Assembly: GCA_041689775.1 (NCBI GenBank)
Contig: JBDNFP010000005.1
Span: 1 to 5,645, forward strand
Length of the DNA stretch: 5,645 bases
Reading direction: 5' to 3'
Source: JBDNFP01 sp041689775
GTDB lineage: Bacteria > Bacteroidota > Bacteroidia > Cytophagales > Spirosomataceae
Made by a program: the position numbers and the translations under genes. Below the pieces are notes generated by a model, which saw nothing but the letters and a program-made list of their open reading frames with translations, was not told the origin of the DNA and did no database searches. Positions 1 to 5,492 of this stretch are shown piece by piece (position 1 is the first letter of the stretch; each line of letters opens with the position of its first letter).

Positions 1-99
1 GATTTCGTCTTCGCTGATCAATGTAAGTTAGTCGTGAGGTGAAAAGCAATTTTACCAAGTTATTTTTTAATCGTTACTTAGTTAGCTTCTTTTTATTTT

Positions 100-969
100 T
101 TATTTCTTTTCGACTAGCTCGTACACACGAACATAATCAATTTCCATACTCTGGGGAAAAATAGAATTATCTAGGCCTTCCTGCCCGCCCCAGTTACCCC
201 CGATGGCAATGTTCATTAACAAATGGAACTTCTTATTGAAAGGCCACTGTTGCCAGCTGTAAGTATAATCTCTCGAAAAACGGAAATAATCTTTCCCGTC
301 CACGGCAAATGTGATGTAGTCAGGTCGCCACTCGCAGGTATACACATGAAATTCAGAAGAAGCATTGGAAATGGCAATCTTATCACCCTTATTGGTGCCG
401 ATGGAGTGATTGAACGCTTTGGTATGAATATTTGCGTGTACTATATTCTGGTCAAAACCCACATGCTCCATGATGTCGAGTTCACCGTTATCTGGCCAAA
501 ATTGAGAGCCATAATCACTTTGACTTGCCAGCATCCAGATTGCAGGCCAAGTACCCTTTCCGCTGGGTAGTTTAGCTCTTATTTCAAATTTTCCATACAA
601 AAAGTCGCCCTTCCCTTTGGTTACCAGCCTCGCTGAGGAGTATAGTCGGCCGCCAGAAGGCTCTTTTATGGCTTTGATGGTAAGGTGGCCATCTTTTACA
701 TAGGCATTATCCGAATTGTTAGTGTAATTTTGCATTTCGTTATTTCCCCAACCGTTACCTCCAAGGTCATAGTCCCATTTGGCCGGCTCTGGTTTACCTG
801 TGTAGTCAAATTCATCCCTCCAGACGGGGGTTTCACTGAATGTATACTTAACTAATTTGGCTGGTGTTGAGGGGCCCTGTGCCACGGGTGGAGTAGGTGC
901 AGGTGCCTGAGTCTGGCAGGATCCATTAATTGTAATCAACGCAATTAGTAGCAGGCTTAAATAGCGCAT
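100..969 (-). CDS. GH16 family endo-beta-glucanase (laminarinase-like), probable exported lipoprotein
   Basis: This is a glycoside hydrolase family 16 enzyme, likely hydrolysing internal beta-1,3 (or mixed 1,3-1,4) glucan bonds outside the cytoplasm. Seen: a hydrophobic N-terminal signal (residues 4-14) ending at Cys18, then a Pro/Ala-rich linker (about 21-36) and a GH16 jelly-roll domain (about 46-286). The active-site signature ELDIME lies at 163-168, giving nucleophile Glu163, Asp165 and acid/base Glu168. Its ExDxxE spacing (beta-bulge form) is the form known from laminarinases, whereas lichenases and XETs use ExDxE. Other family landmarks are WPAIWML (141-147), the EWRPDYITF strand (213-221), the IAIGGNWGG loop (254-262) and the closing IDYVRVY strand (277-283). 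The length of 289 residues fits a single-domain enzyme without a carbohydrate-binding module. The lipobox is non-canonical: Asn15-Gly16-Ser17-Cys18. It is transcribed away from the GSCFA gene and looks monocistronic here. The exact glucan substrate is inferred. Confidence 0.93.
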   Translation of the reverse strand: MRYLSLLLIALITINGSCQTQAPAPTPPVAQGPSTPAKLVKYTFSETPVWRDEFDYTGKPEPAKWDYDLGGNGWGNNEMQNYTNNSDNAYVKDGHLTIKAIKEPSGGRLYSSARLVTKGKGDFLYGKFEIRAKLPSGKGTWPAIWMLASQSDYGSQFWPDNGELDIMEHVGFDQNIVHANIHTKAFNHSIGTNKGDKIAISNASSEFHVYTCEWRPDYITFAVDGKDYFRFSRDYTYSWQQWPFNKKFHLLMNIAIGGNWGGQEGLDNSIFPQSMEIDYVRVYELVEKK

Positions 970-998
970 AGTTTATTTTTTGATTGAAGCATAGAACT

Positions 999-1006
999 CA
1001 AATATA
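999..1006 (-). promoter_or_regulatory. Candidate Bacteroidota -7 element for the GH16 gene
   Basis: Read on the minus strand this is TATATTTG, an exact match to the Bacteroidota -7 consensus TAnnTTTG. It lies 29 bp upstream of the GH16 start codon, so the leader would be about 20-25 nt. No TTG is present at the expected 17-23 bp upstream, so the -33 half is missing or weak. The element directly abuts the start codon of the divergent GSCFA gene. The call is inference from a short motif. Confidence 0.35.
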
Positions 1007-1993
1007 ATGAAGTCATTTCAACTTCGTACGGAAGTACCGGTAATTACTTCCAAATGGAAGATTAATCACCAAACCCCCACCTTAACGCTAGGTTCCTGTT
1101 TTGCGGAGGTTCTGGGTAGTCAACTTTCTTCTTTTAAATTTCCGGTCATGAATAACCCTTTCGGGACGTTGTTCAACCCCTATTCCATCGCTAAACTATT
1201 GACAATGGCTATGGAAGGTCAGCGGCCAAGCCGGGAGCTTTATACCCAAACGGCTGATGGTATTTGGTTGCATTATGATTTTCATTCCTCCTTTTGGGCG
1301 AAGAGTCGTACCGAATTGGAAGATAAATTAATAAAAAAATTAGCCGATGTAAAGGCCTATATTGATTTGTCTCAGGTATTGATTATTACCTTCGGAACTG
1401 CCTATGCTTACCGTTATCGAAGGGACCTTTCAATGATTACCAACTGCCATAAAACCCCCCAAAGTGAGTTTGCGAAAGAATTACTAAGCGCTGAGCAAGT
1501 GATCAAACAGTGGGTTAACCTTTTACATCAATTAGGTCAATCAAAGAAAGTTATTCTCACGGTTAGCCCGGTTCGCCATGTCAAAGATACCCTGGCGTTG
1601 AATCAGGTAAGTAAGTCGGTACTTCGTATTGTTACCCATCGATTGTCGGAGTTGTTTTCTAACGTACTCTATTTTCCTAGCCTTGAAATTATGATGGATG
1701 AGCTCAGGGATTATCGTTTTTATGAAGACGATATGATTCATCCGTCGGTATTAGCACGGGACTATATTTTCCAGAATTTCTCGATGGCTTACTTCGACGA
1801 ACCTACCCTTGATTTGATGCGGGAATGGGAGGCCGTTCGGAAAATGATGGAGCATAAGCCCATGCACGGCTACATCCCAAGTTATCAGAGTTTGCTCGTA
1901 AATATCAAGGATCGAATAGAAAAGTTGGCAGGACGGCTCCCGGTTGAAAAAGAATTGGAGCAAATAGAGTACAGACTTAGAAATAATATGTAG
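1007..1993 (+). CDS. GSCFA domain-containing protein (SGNH-hydrolase-like)
   Basis: This 328-residue protein has the name-giving GSCFA motif at residues 29-33, near the N-terminus, and lacks a signal peptide, so it is probably cytoplasmic. Further blocks I associate with the family are NNPFGTLFNP (49-58), TFGTAYAY (128-135), SPVRH (187-191) and a DELRDYRFYEDDMIHP block (231-246). The Ser30 and the Asp242-x-x-His245 arrangement resemble the nucleophile and DxxH dyad of SGNH/GDSL esterases, so an acyl- or acetyl-ester hydrolase role is plausible but only inferred; as far as I know the family lacks a defined substrate. The C-terminal region (about 265-328) is charged and mainly helical in appearance. 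The ATG at 1007 is chosen because the GSCFA motif then falls at the usual distance from the N-terminus. There is no Shine-Dalgarno. It is divergent from the GH16 gene and 115 bp upstream of mrp. Confidence 0.9.
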   Translation: MKSFQLRTEVPVITSKWKINHQTPTLTLGSCFAEVLGSQLSSFKFPVMNNPFGTLFNPYSIAKLLTMAMEGQRPSRELYTQTADGIWLHYDFHSSFWAKSRTELEDKLIKKLADVKAYIDLSQVLIITFGTAYAYRYRRDLSMITNCHKTPQSEFAKELLSAEQVIKQWVNLLHQLGQSKKVILTVSPVRHVKDTLALNQVSKSVLRIVTHRLSELFSNVLYFPSLEIMMDELRDYRFYEDDMIHPSVLARDYIFQNFSMAYFDEPTLDLMREWEAVRKMMEHKPMHGYIPSYQSLLVNIKDRIEKLAGRLPVEKELEQIEYRLRNNM

Positions 1994-1996
1994 CCA

Positions 1997-2028
1997 TCCC
2001 AAGTGTTCTTTGCAAGAACTCAATGGGA
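1997..2028 (+). terminator. Imperfect hairpin downstream of the GSCFA gene; possible weak terminator
   Basis: An outer 5-bp stem (TCCCA 1997-2001 with TGGGA 2024-2028) encloses an inner 6-bp stem (GTTCTT 2005-2010 with AAGAAC 2014-2019) and a TGC loop. The two stems are separated by a 3x4 internal loop. The hairpin begins 4 bases after the GSCFA stop codon, which suits a 3' end or RNA-protection structure. No T-tract follows, so it is not a classical intrinsic terminator. The remaining bases up to the mrp start (2029-2108) are AT-rich, with no convincing promoter; TAACATTG at 2078-2085 is one base off TAnnTTTG. Confidence 0.3.
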
Positions 2029-2108
2029 GTAAAAGGTGTTAGAATACACGAACACTATTACCTCTAAGAATATCATTTAACATTGAAATAGCATTACATT
2101 AACAACGT

Positions 2109-3215
2109 ATGGGAGAGCTTACAATTAATAAAGAAAAAATCCTTAAAGCATTAAGTACCGTTCAGGAACCAGATTTGAAGAAGGATCTTGTCACACTGGG
2201 CATGATAAAGGACATTGAAGTAGGTGTAAATCAAGTAAGTTTTACGGTGGTTCTAACCACTCCTGCCTGTCCGCTTAAAGAATTGATCAGGAAAAGTTGC
2301 GTAGATGCGATACATACTCAACTCGCCCCGGATATTGAGGTAAATGTAAATTTAACCGCTAATGTTACTTCTACAAGGAGTGGTGCATCCTTGATCCCGG
2401 GAGTAAAGAATGTGATTGCGATTGCTTCTGGAAAAGGTGGAGTGGGAAAATCGACGGTCACAGCCAATATTGCCATGGCTTTACACCGCTCAGGAGCCAA
2501 AGTAGGTATTATTGATGCTGATATATCCGGTCCATCGATGCCTACCATGTTTGGGGCCGAAGATCTCCAACCTACCATTACTCCCAAGGACGGGAAAAAT
2601 TACATCAACCCGATTCGTCAATACGGAATCAAAATCATTTCCATTGGTTTTCTAACCCCCCCCGATAGTGCAGTGGTGTGGAGAGGACCCATGGCAAGTC
2701 AGGCTTTAAAACAATTTTTTGGTGATACCGATTGGGGCGACTTGGATTATCTGCTCATCGATTTGCCCCCTGGCACGAGCGATATCCACCTTACGTTGGT
2801 GCAAACTGTACCGGTTACTGGGGCTGTTATTGTTACTACTCCACAGAAGGTAGCCATTGCGGATGCAAATAAAGGTTTAGCCATGTTTCGTCAACCTCAG
2901 ATTAATGTACCAGTACTCGGCGTGATTGAAAATATGGCGTATTTCACTCCGGCAGAATTACCTGACAATAAGTACTTTATTTTTGGACAAGGTGGTGGTG
3001 CTGCTTTGGCCGAGCGTTATGGCGTACCTTTTCTTGGGCAAATCCCCCTCGTACAAAGTATCCGGGAAGCCGGAGACGAAGGGCGCCCCATAGTGATGAA
3101 TACCGAATCAGTTGCTACTGAGGCATTCCGCGAAGCTGCTGAAGCACTTGCTCAGCAAGTTGCTATTCGCAATGCAAGCGCAGAAAAAACGAAAGTAGTA
3201 GAAATGAAGATGTAG
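2109..3215 (+). CDS. mrp: Mrp/ApbC family Fe-S cluster carrier ATPase
   Basis: This cytoplasmic P-loop ATPase of the Mrp/ApbC/NBP35 group is thought to carry or insert Fe-S clusters into apoproteins. Domain order: an N-terminal MIP18/DUF59-type domain (about 5-85), with the EPDLKKDLVTLG block at 20-31 and Cys54 in the PACP motif, then a SIMIBI-class ATPase domain (about 98-350). The deviant Walker A is GKGGVGKST (108-116), with signature Lys109 and Lys114. Switch I is DADISGPS (136-143), and Walker B with the switch II region is LLIDLPPGTSD (215-225). The 368-residue length is normal. Odd: the CxxC usually found after ENMxxF in the C-terminal part is absent. Here the sequence reads ENMAYFTPAELP (274-285), and the only cysteines are Cys54 and Cys64. 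I recall this form from other Bacteroidota, so it is probably a lineage variant, not damage. It lies 69 bp upstream of the NifU-like gene in the same orientation, probably one operon. The start at 2109 gives the standard N-terminus; there is no Shine-Dalgarno. Confidence 0.95.
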   Translation: MGELTINKEKILKALSTVQEPDLKKDLVTLGMIKDIEVGVNQVSFTVVLTTPACPLKELIRKSCVDAIHTQLAPDIEVNVNLTANVTSTRSGASLIPGVKNVIAIASGKGGVGKSTVTANIAMALHRSGAKVGIIDADISGPSMPTMFGAEDLQPTITPKDGKNYINPIRQYGIKIISIGFLTPPDSAVVWRGPMASQALKQFFGDTDWGDLDYLLIDLPPGTSDIHLTLVQTVPVTGAVIVTTPQKVAIADANKGLAMFRQPQINVPVLGVIENMAYFTPAELPDNKYFIFGQGGGAALAERYGVPFLGQIPLVQSIREAGDEGRPIVMNTESVATEAFREAAEALAQQVAIRNASAEKTKVVEMKM

Positions 3216-3219
3216 GACT

Positions 3220-3244
3220 AAATCAAATGTTTTGTTTGATTTTT
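3220..3244 (+). other. AU-rich hairpin between mrp and the NifU-like gene
   Basis: The 8-bp perfect arms AAATCAAA (3220-3227) and TTTGATTT (3235-3242) flank a 7-base loop, and the T-run at the end of the stem continues to 3244. It begins five bases after the mrp stop codon. The stem has a single G-C pair, so it is at most a leaky attenuator or RNA-processing site. A second small stem, AGTGC/GCACT (3255-3259 with 3267-3271), lies between it and the next start codon. Function is inferred. Confidence 0.3.
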
Positions 3245-3284
3245 AAGATAAAATAGTGCATTTTTAGCACTTAGTTATAAAGAG

Positions 3285-3548
3285 ATGAACGTAGAAGAAA
3301 GAAATAAGATTGAAGGTTTGATTGAAGGTGCCCTCGACTCAGTTCGTCCCTATCTGGAAGCAGATGGCGGTAATGTGAAGCTATTGGAGGTGACTGATGA
3401 TCTAATTGTTCGGCTCGAATTGATTGGATCGTGTCAGACATGCCCAATGAATGCCATGACCTTCCGGGCAGGTCTCGAAGAGTCCATACGTAAGGCAGTG
3501 CCTCATGTACTGAAAGTCGAAGCCGTAAATATACCAAGCTTGGTGTAG
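3285..3548 (+). CDS. NifU family protein (stand-alone NFU C-terminal domain), Fe-S scaffold or carrier
   Basis: This 87-residue protein consists almost entirely of one NifU C-terminal (NFU) domain, which in characterised relatives holds a transient 4Fe-4S cluster, often bridging two subunits, and passes it to apoproteins. Seen: the RPYLEADGGNVKLLEV block (21-36), then the cluster-ligating GSCQTCPMNAMTF motif (48-60) with Cys50 and Cys53, and the helical LEESIRKAVP region (64-73). The N-terminal scaffold and central ferredoxin domains of full NifU, and the A-type domain of E. coli NfuA, are absent; the small single-domain form is complete, not truncated. The neighbour upstream is mrp, another Fe-S carrier, which supports a joint role in cluster delivery. 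A strong terminator follows 24 bp after the stop codon. AAAGAG just before the ATG at 3285 could act as a weak ribosome-binding site. Confidence 0.93.
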   Translation: MNVEERNKIEGLIEGALDSVRPYLEADGGNVKLLEVTDDLIVRLELIGSCQTCPMNAMTFRAGLEESIRKAVPHVLKVEAVNIPSLV

Positions 3549-3572
3549 GCTTACGTATTAATAATTAATGCA

Positions 3573-3620
3573 GAAGCTCTTTTCGGGTAATTAATCCCGG
3601 GGGGAGCTTCCTTTATTTTT
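3573..3620 (+). terminator. Strong intrinsic terminator ending the mrp/NifU-like unit
   Basis: The arms 3573-3587 and 3596-3610 form an uninterrupted 15-bp stem around an 8-base AT loop (3588-3595), followed by the T-rich tail CTTTATTTTT (3611-3620). The base of the stem is GAAGCTC/GAGCTTC and the top is CGGG/CCCG. The four middle pairs are U-G wobbles (TTTT 3580-3583 with GGGG 3600-3603). Those become A-C mismatches in minus-strand RNA, so the full hairpin forms only in rightward transcripts. It separates the Fe-S pair from the ligase-like gene. Confidence 0.87.
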
Positions 3621-3626
3621 CAAAGC

Positions 3627-3660
3627 TTTTTTTAAATCTAACAACCCCTCCTTATCTTGC
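3627..3660 (+). promoter_or_regulatory. Candidate Bacteroidota-type promoter of the Ddl-like gene
   Basis: TATCTTGC at 3653-3660 resembles the -7 element TAnnTTTG but is one T short. A T7 run (3627-3633) lies 19 bp upstream of it, at the right distance for a degenerate T-rich -33 element. The pair sits just after the terminator and 26 bp before the ATG at 3687, which is where a promoter for a separate transcription unit is needed. Motif-based inference only. Confidence 0.35.
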
Positions 3661-3686
3661 AGATTACTCCTAAAACAGCGTAGATT

Positions 3687-5420
3687 ATGCGTATTGGCAT
3701 TTTTTTTGGTGGACCTTCCCGTGAACGTGAGATTTCTTTTGCCGGGGGCAAAACGGCGTTTGAGCATCTTGATAAATTACTTTTTGAACCAGTGCCTGTT
3801 TTTGTGGATAGTTTGGGCAGGTTTATCCGGGTTCGTCCTGAGGTACTCTATAAAACTTCCATCCGTGATTTTTATCCCATAGCTACTCAACAAACCGAGA
3901 GCTATCGATTATACTCAGAATCTTTTCCTCACTTAGCAGAGGCACCCGTGCCTGCCGAAGTTGGTGAATTGATCCTCTCGCATGAGTTTAAAAACCATTT
4001 CGATTTCGCCTTTCTGGCTATGCATGGCCCTGATTGTGAGGATGGTGCAATTCAAGGACTCTTAGAATGGTATCGAATACCGTATAGCGGTCCGGGACTT
4101 ATGGGATCCGCAGTGGGTATTGATAAAGTGTTACAAAACGATATGATAGCGCTTGCCAATGGGCAGGAGAAAAAAACGACTGTTTTAGGGTATGATGAGT
4201 GGCAAACAGCGGACCGCGTGGCAGTATTTGAAAGAGTAAAGCAAGAGCTAGGTATTCCAATCGTCGTAAAAGCCCCGCATCAGGGGTCTTCCATTGGAGT
4301 TGCAATCGTGCAAAAAGATGATTTTGATACCTTTTCAAAAGCAGTGAACCAATGCTTCTTTCAGCTAGAACTTACCAAGGTAGAATGGTCGGCCTTGTCG
4401 GATGAGCAAAAAAAAACCTGGGGTCAGCAAATGGCCAATCTCGATGAAGGTATTGGGTTTCCGGTGGTTTGCTATCAGGAAGTATATTACCATCCTACCC
4501 AATTGATTGAATTTCTTGACAATATATTTGGTTCCGGAACAGATAAAGTACAGCTATCAAGTAGTAACGCCGAAGATCAGGTACTCCTTGAAACGTTCGT
4601 CAGAGGACAAGAGTTTTCCTGTGGTTGCATTCAATTAGATAACGGAACTCCCTTTGCATTACCTCCCACGGAGGTCATCAAGTTTGTGGAAGTATTTGAC
4701 TTTAACTCCAAATACAAACCAGGGACTACCAGAAAAAGAATTCCAGTCGATACTACCTATGAAAATAATCAAAAAATCAGAGAACAGATTGCGCTGGTTT
4801 TTGGAAGGTTGGGTATGACTGTTTGTGCCCGAATTGATGGATTTTTAACCCCAGAAGGGGAGGTATTACTGCACGATCCGAATACAATTCCGGGTATGTC
4901 TCCTACGTCATTAATATTTAAGCAGATGGCGGAAATTGGGCTGAATGTACCCCAATCCATTACCTATTTCATTCGCCAATCTATTCGGGAGCGTATTCGG
5001 AATGGAAAGGATACCTGGGGCCTGAGAAACAAATTAAAAGGGTTAGATCAGGCCATCCAGATTCGTGTTCAGAATGATTTACCACACGAAGGGTTGCTAT
5101 TTCAACTTACTGATAGCTCCTACGCCGAGGCTCGACGACAATTTGGCCATCTTTTTGCTGCCGGTGCGTGTATTCCGGTTCCAGTATTACAAGTAAATGA
5201 ATATTCATTTTACGTGGTACCTGTACAATTAATGTTCAAGGATTACATTGAAGATGTACTAAAAGAGTGTGAAAAAGTACGTGACGAAGTGCTAACTATT
5301 ACCGCAAAACAAGGGGAAACAGTTACCGCCTTTTATGCCGGAAAAGTTGATTATCAGGTAAAAAAATTCCGGTCAATCAATAAAATCTGTTCAATTGAAA
5401 ATTGGACAAAACTAAGTTAG
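3687..5420 (+). CDS. Enlarged D-alanine--D-alanine ligase-like ATP-grasp protein
   Basis: The best match is D-Ala-D-Ala ligase, the cytoplasmic ATP-dependent enzyme that makes the dipeptide end of peptidoglycan precursors. Seen against E. coli DdlB as I remember it: FGGPSREREIS (7-17) with Glu13 (DdlB Glu15); MHGPDCEDGAIQG (112-124); IDK with Lys147 (Lys97); VVKAPHQGSSIG (193-204) with Lys195 (Lys144) and Ser201 (Ser150); Glu302 and Glu309 of the ATP site; Lys342-Tyr343 (Lys215-Tyr216); and ARID with Arg382 and Asp384 (Arg255, Asp257). The metal-site motif is DPNTIPGM (397-404), so Asp397 replaces the usual Glu while Asn399 is kept. At 577 residues it is far longer than the usual 300-370. About 70 extra residues lie between Ser201 and Glu302, and about 140 extend beyond the normal C-terminus; I recognise no domain in either. 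It follows a terminator and has no Shine-Dalgarno. It could be the main Ddl of the lineage or a paralogue with another substrate. Confidence 0.85.
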   Translation: MRIGIFFGGPSREREISFAGGKTAFEHLDKLLFEPVPVFVDSLGRFIRVRPEVLYKTSIRDFYPIATQQTESYRLYSESFPHLAEAPVPAEVGELILSHEFKNHFDFAFLAMHGPDCEDGAIQGLLEWYRIPYSGPGLMGSAVGIDKVLQNDMIALANGQEKKTTVLGYDEWQTADRVAVFERVKQELGIPIVVKAPHQGSSIGVAIVQKDDFDTFSKAVNQCFFQLELTKVEWSALSDEQKKTWGQQMANLDEGIGFPVVCYQEVYYHPTQLIEFLDNIFGSGTDKVQLSSSNAEDQVLLETFVRGQEFSCGCIQLDNGTPFALPPTEVIKFVEVFDFNSKYKPGTTRKRIPVDTTYENNQKIREQIALVFGRLGMTVCARIDGFLTPEGEVLLHDPNTIPGMSPTSLIFKQMAEIGLNVPQSITYFIRQSIRERIRNGKDTWGLRNKLKGLDQAIQIRVQNDLPHEGLLFQLTDSSYAEARRQFGHLFAAGACIPVPVLQVNEYSFYVVPVQLMFKDYIEDVLKECEKVRDEVLTITAKQGETVTAFYAGKVDYQVKKFRSINKICSIENWTKLS

Positions 5421-5492
5421 TCGATAAAAGATATCTTGTAAGTCAGATAAGTAGTCGGCCGTAAATATGGATATAATTTTTATCTTGCGTCT
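5421..5492. other. Gap between the Ddl-like gene and the transposase-like ORF; probable mobile-element end
   Basis: This 72-bp AT-rich stretch contains a perfect 10-bp palindrome, AAGATATCTT (5428-5437), and two nearby copies of TAAGT followed by AG-containing sequence (5439-5455). No T-tract terminator for the preceding gene is visible. If the following ORF is an IS630-type transposase, the left terminal inverted repeat and TA target site should lie here or in the last bases of the ligase-like gene. The other end of the element is outside the window, so no boundary can be fixed. Confidence 0.35.

Noticed and set aside
24..34. 11-base direct repeat TAAGTTAGTCG, also at 5413-5423, considered as matching mobile-element ends bracketing the window
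   Set aside because: The flanks diverge at once on both sides, and a few 11-base matches are expected by chance in 5.6 kb.
1..99. Search for a terminator or a small gene beyond the GH16 stop codon
   Set aside because: The stretch is AT-rich with no stable hairpin plus T-tract on the minus strand and no convincing open frame.
223..570. 115-codon open frame on the plus strand
   Set aside because: It lies wholly antisense to the GH16 catalytic region, and its translation has no family-like motif; it is a shadow of the real gene.
1751..2023. 90-codon open frame on the minus strand overlapping the end of the GSCFA gene
   Set aside because: It is antisense to conserved GSCFA coding sequence, with no recognisable protein features or promoter.
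3271..3537. 88-codon minus-strand frame covering the NifU-like gene
   Set aside because: The plus-strand frame carries the unmistakable NFU CxxC motif; the antisense frame is coincidental.
5428..5437. Palindrome AAGATATCTT considered as terminator or operator
   Set aside because: It has no loop and no T-tract, and 10-bp AT-rich palindromes are common; it is noted only as part of the gap.
5481..5488. TATCTTGC just before the transposase-like ATG as a promoter -7 element
   Set aside because: It resembles the ligase-gene candidate, but it would place transcription at or after the start codon, and no TTG lies at the right distance upstream.
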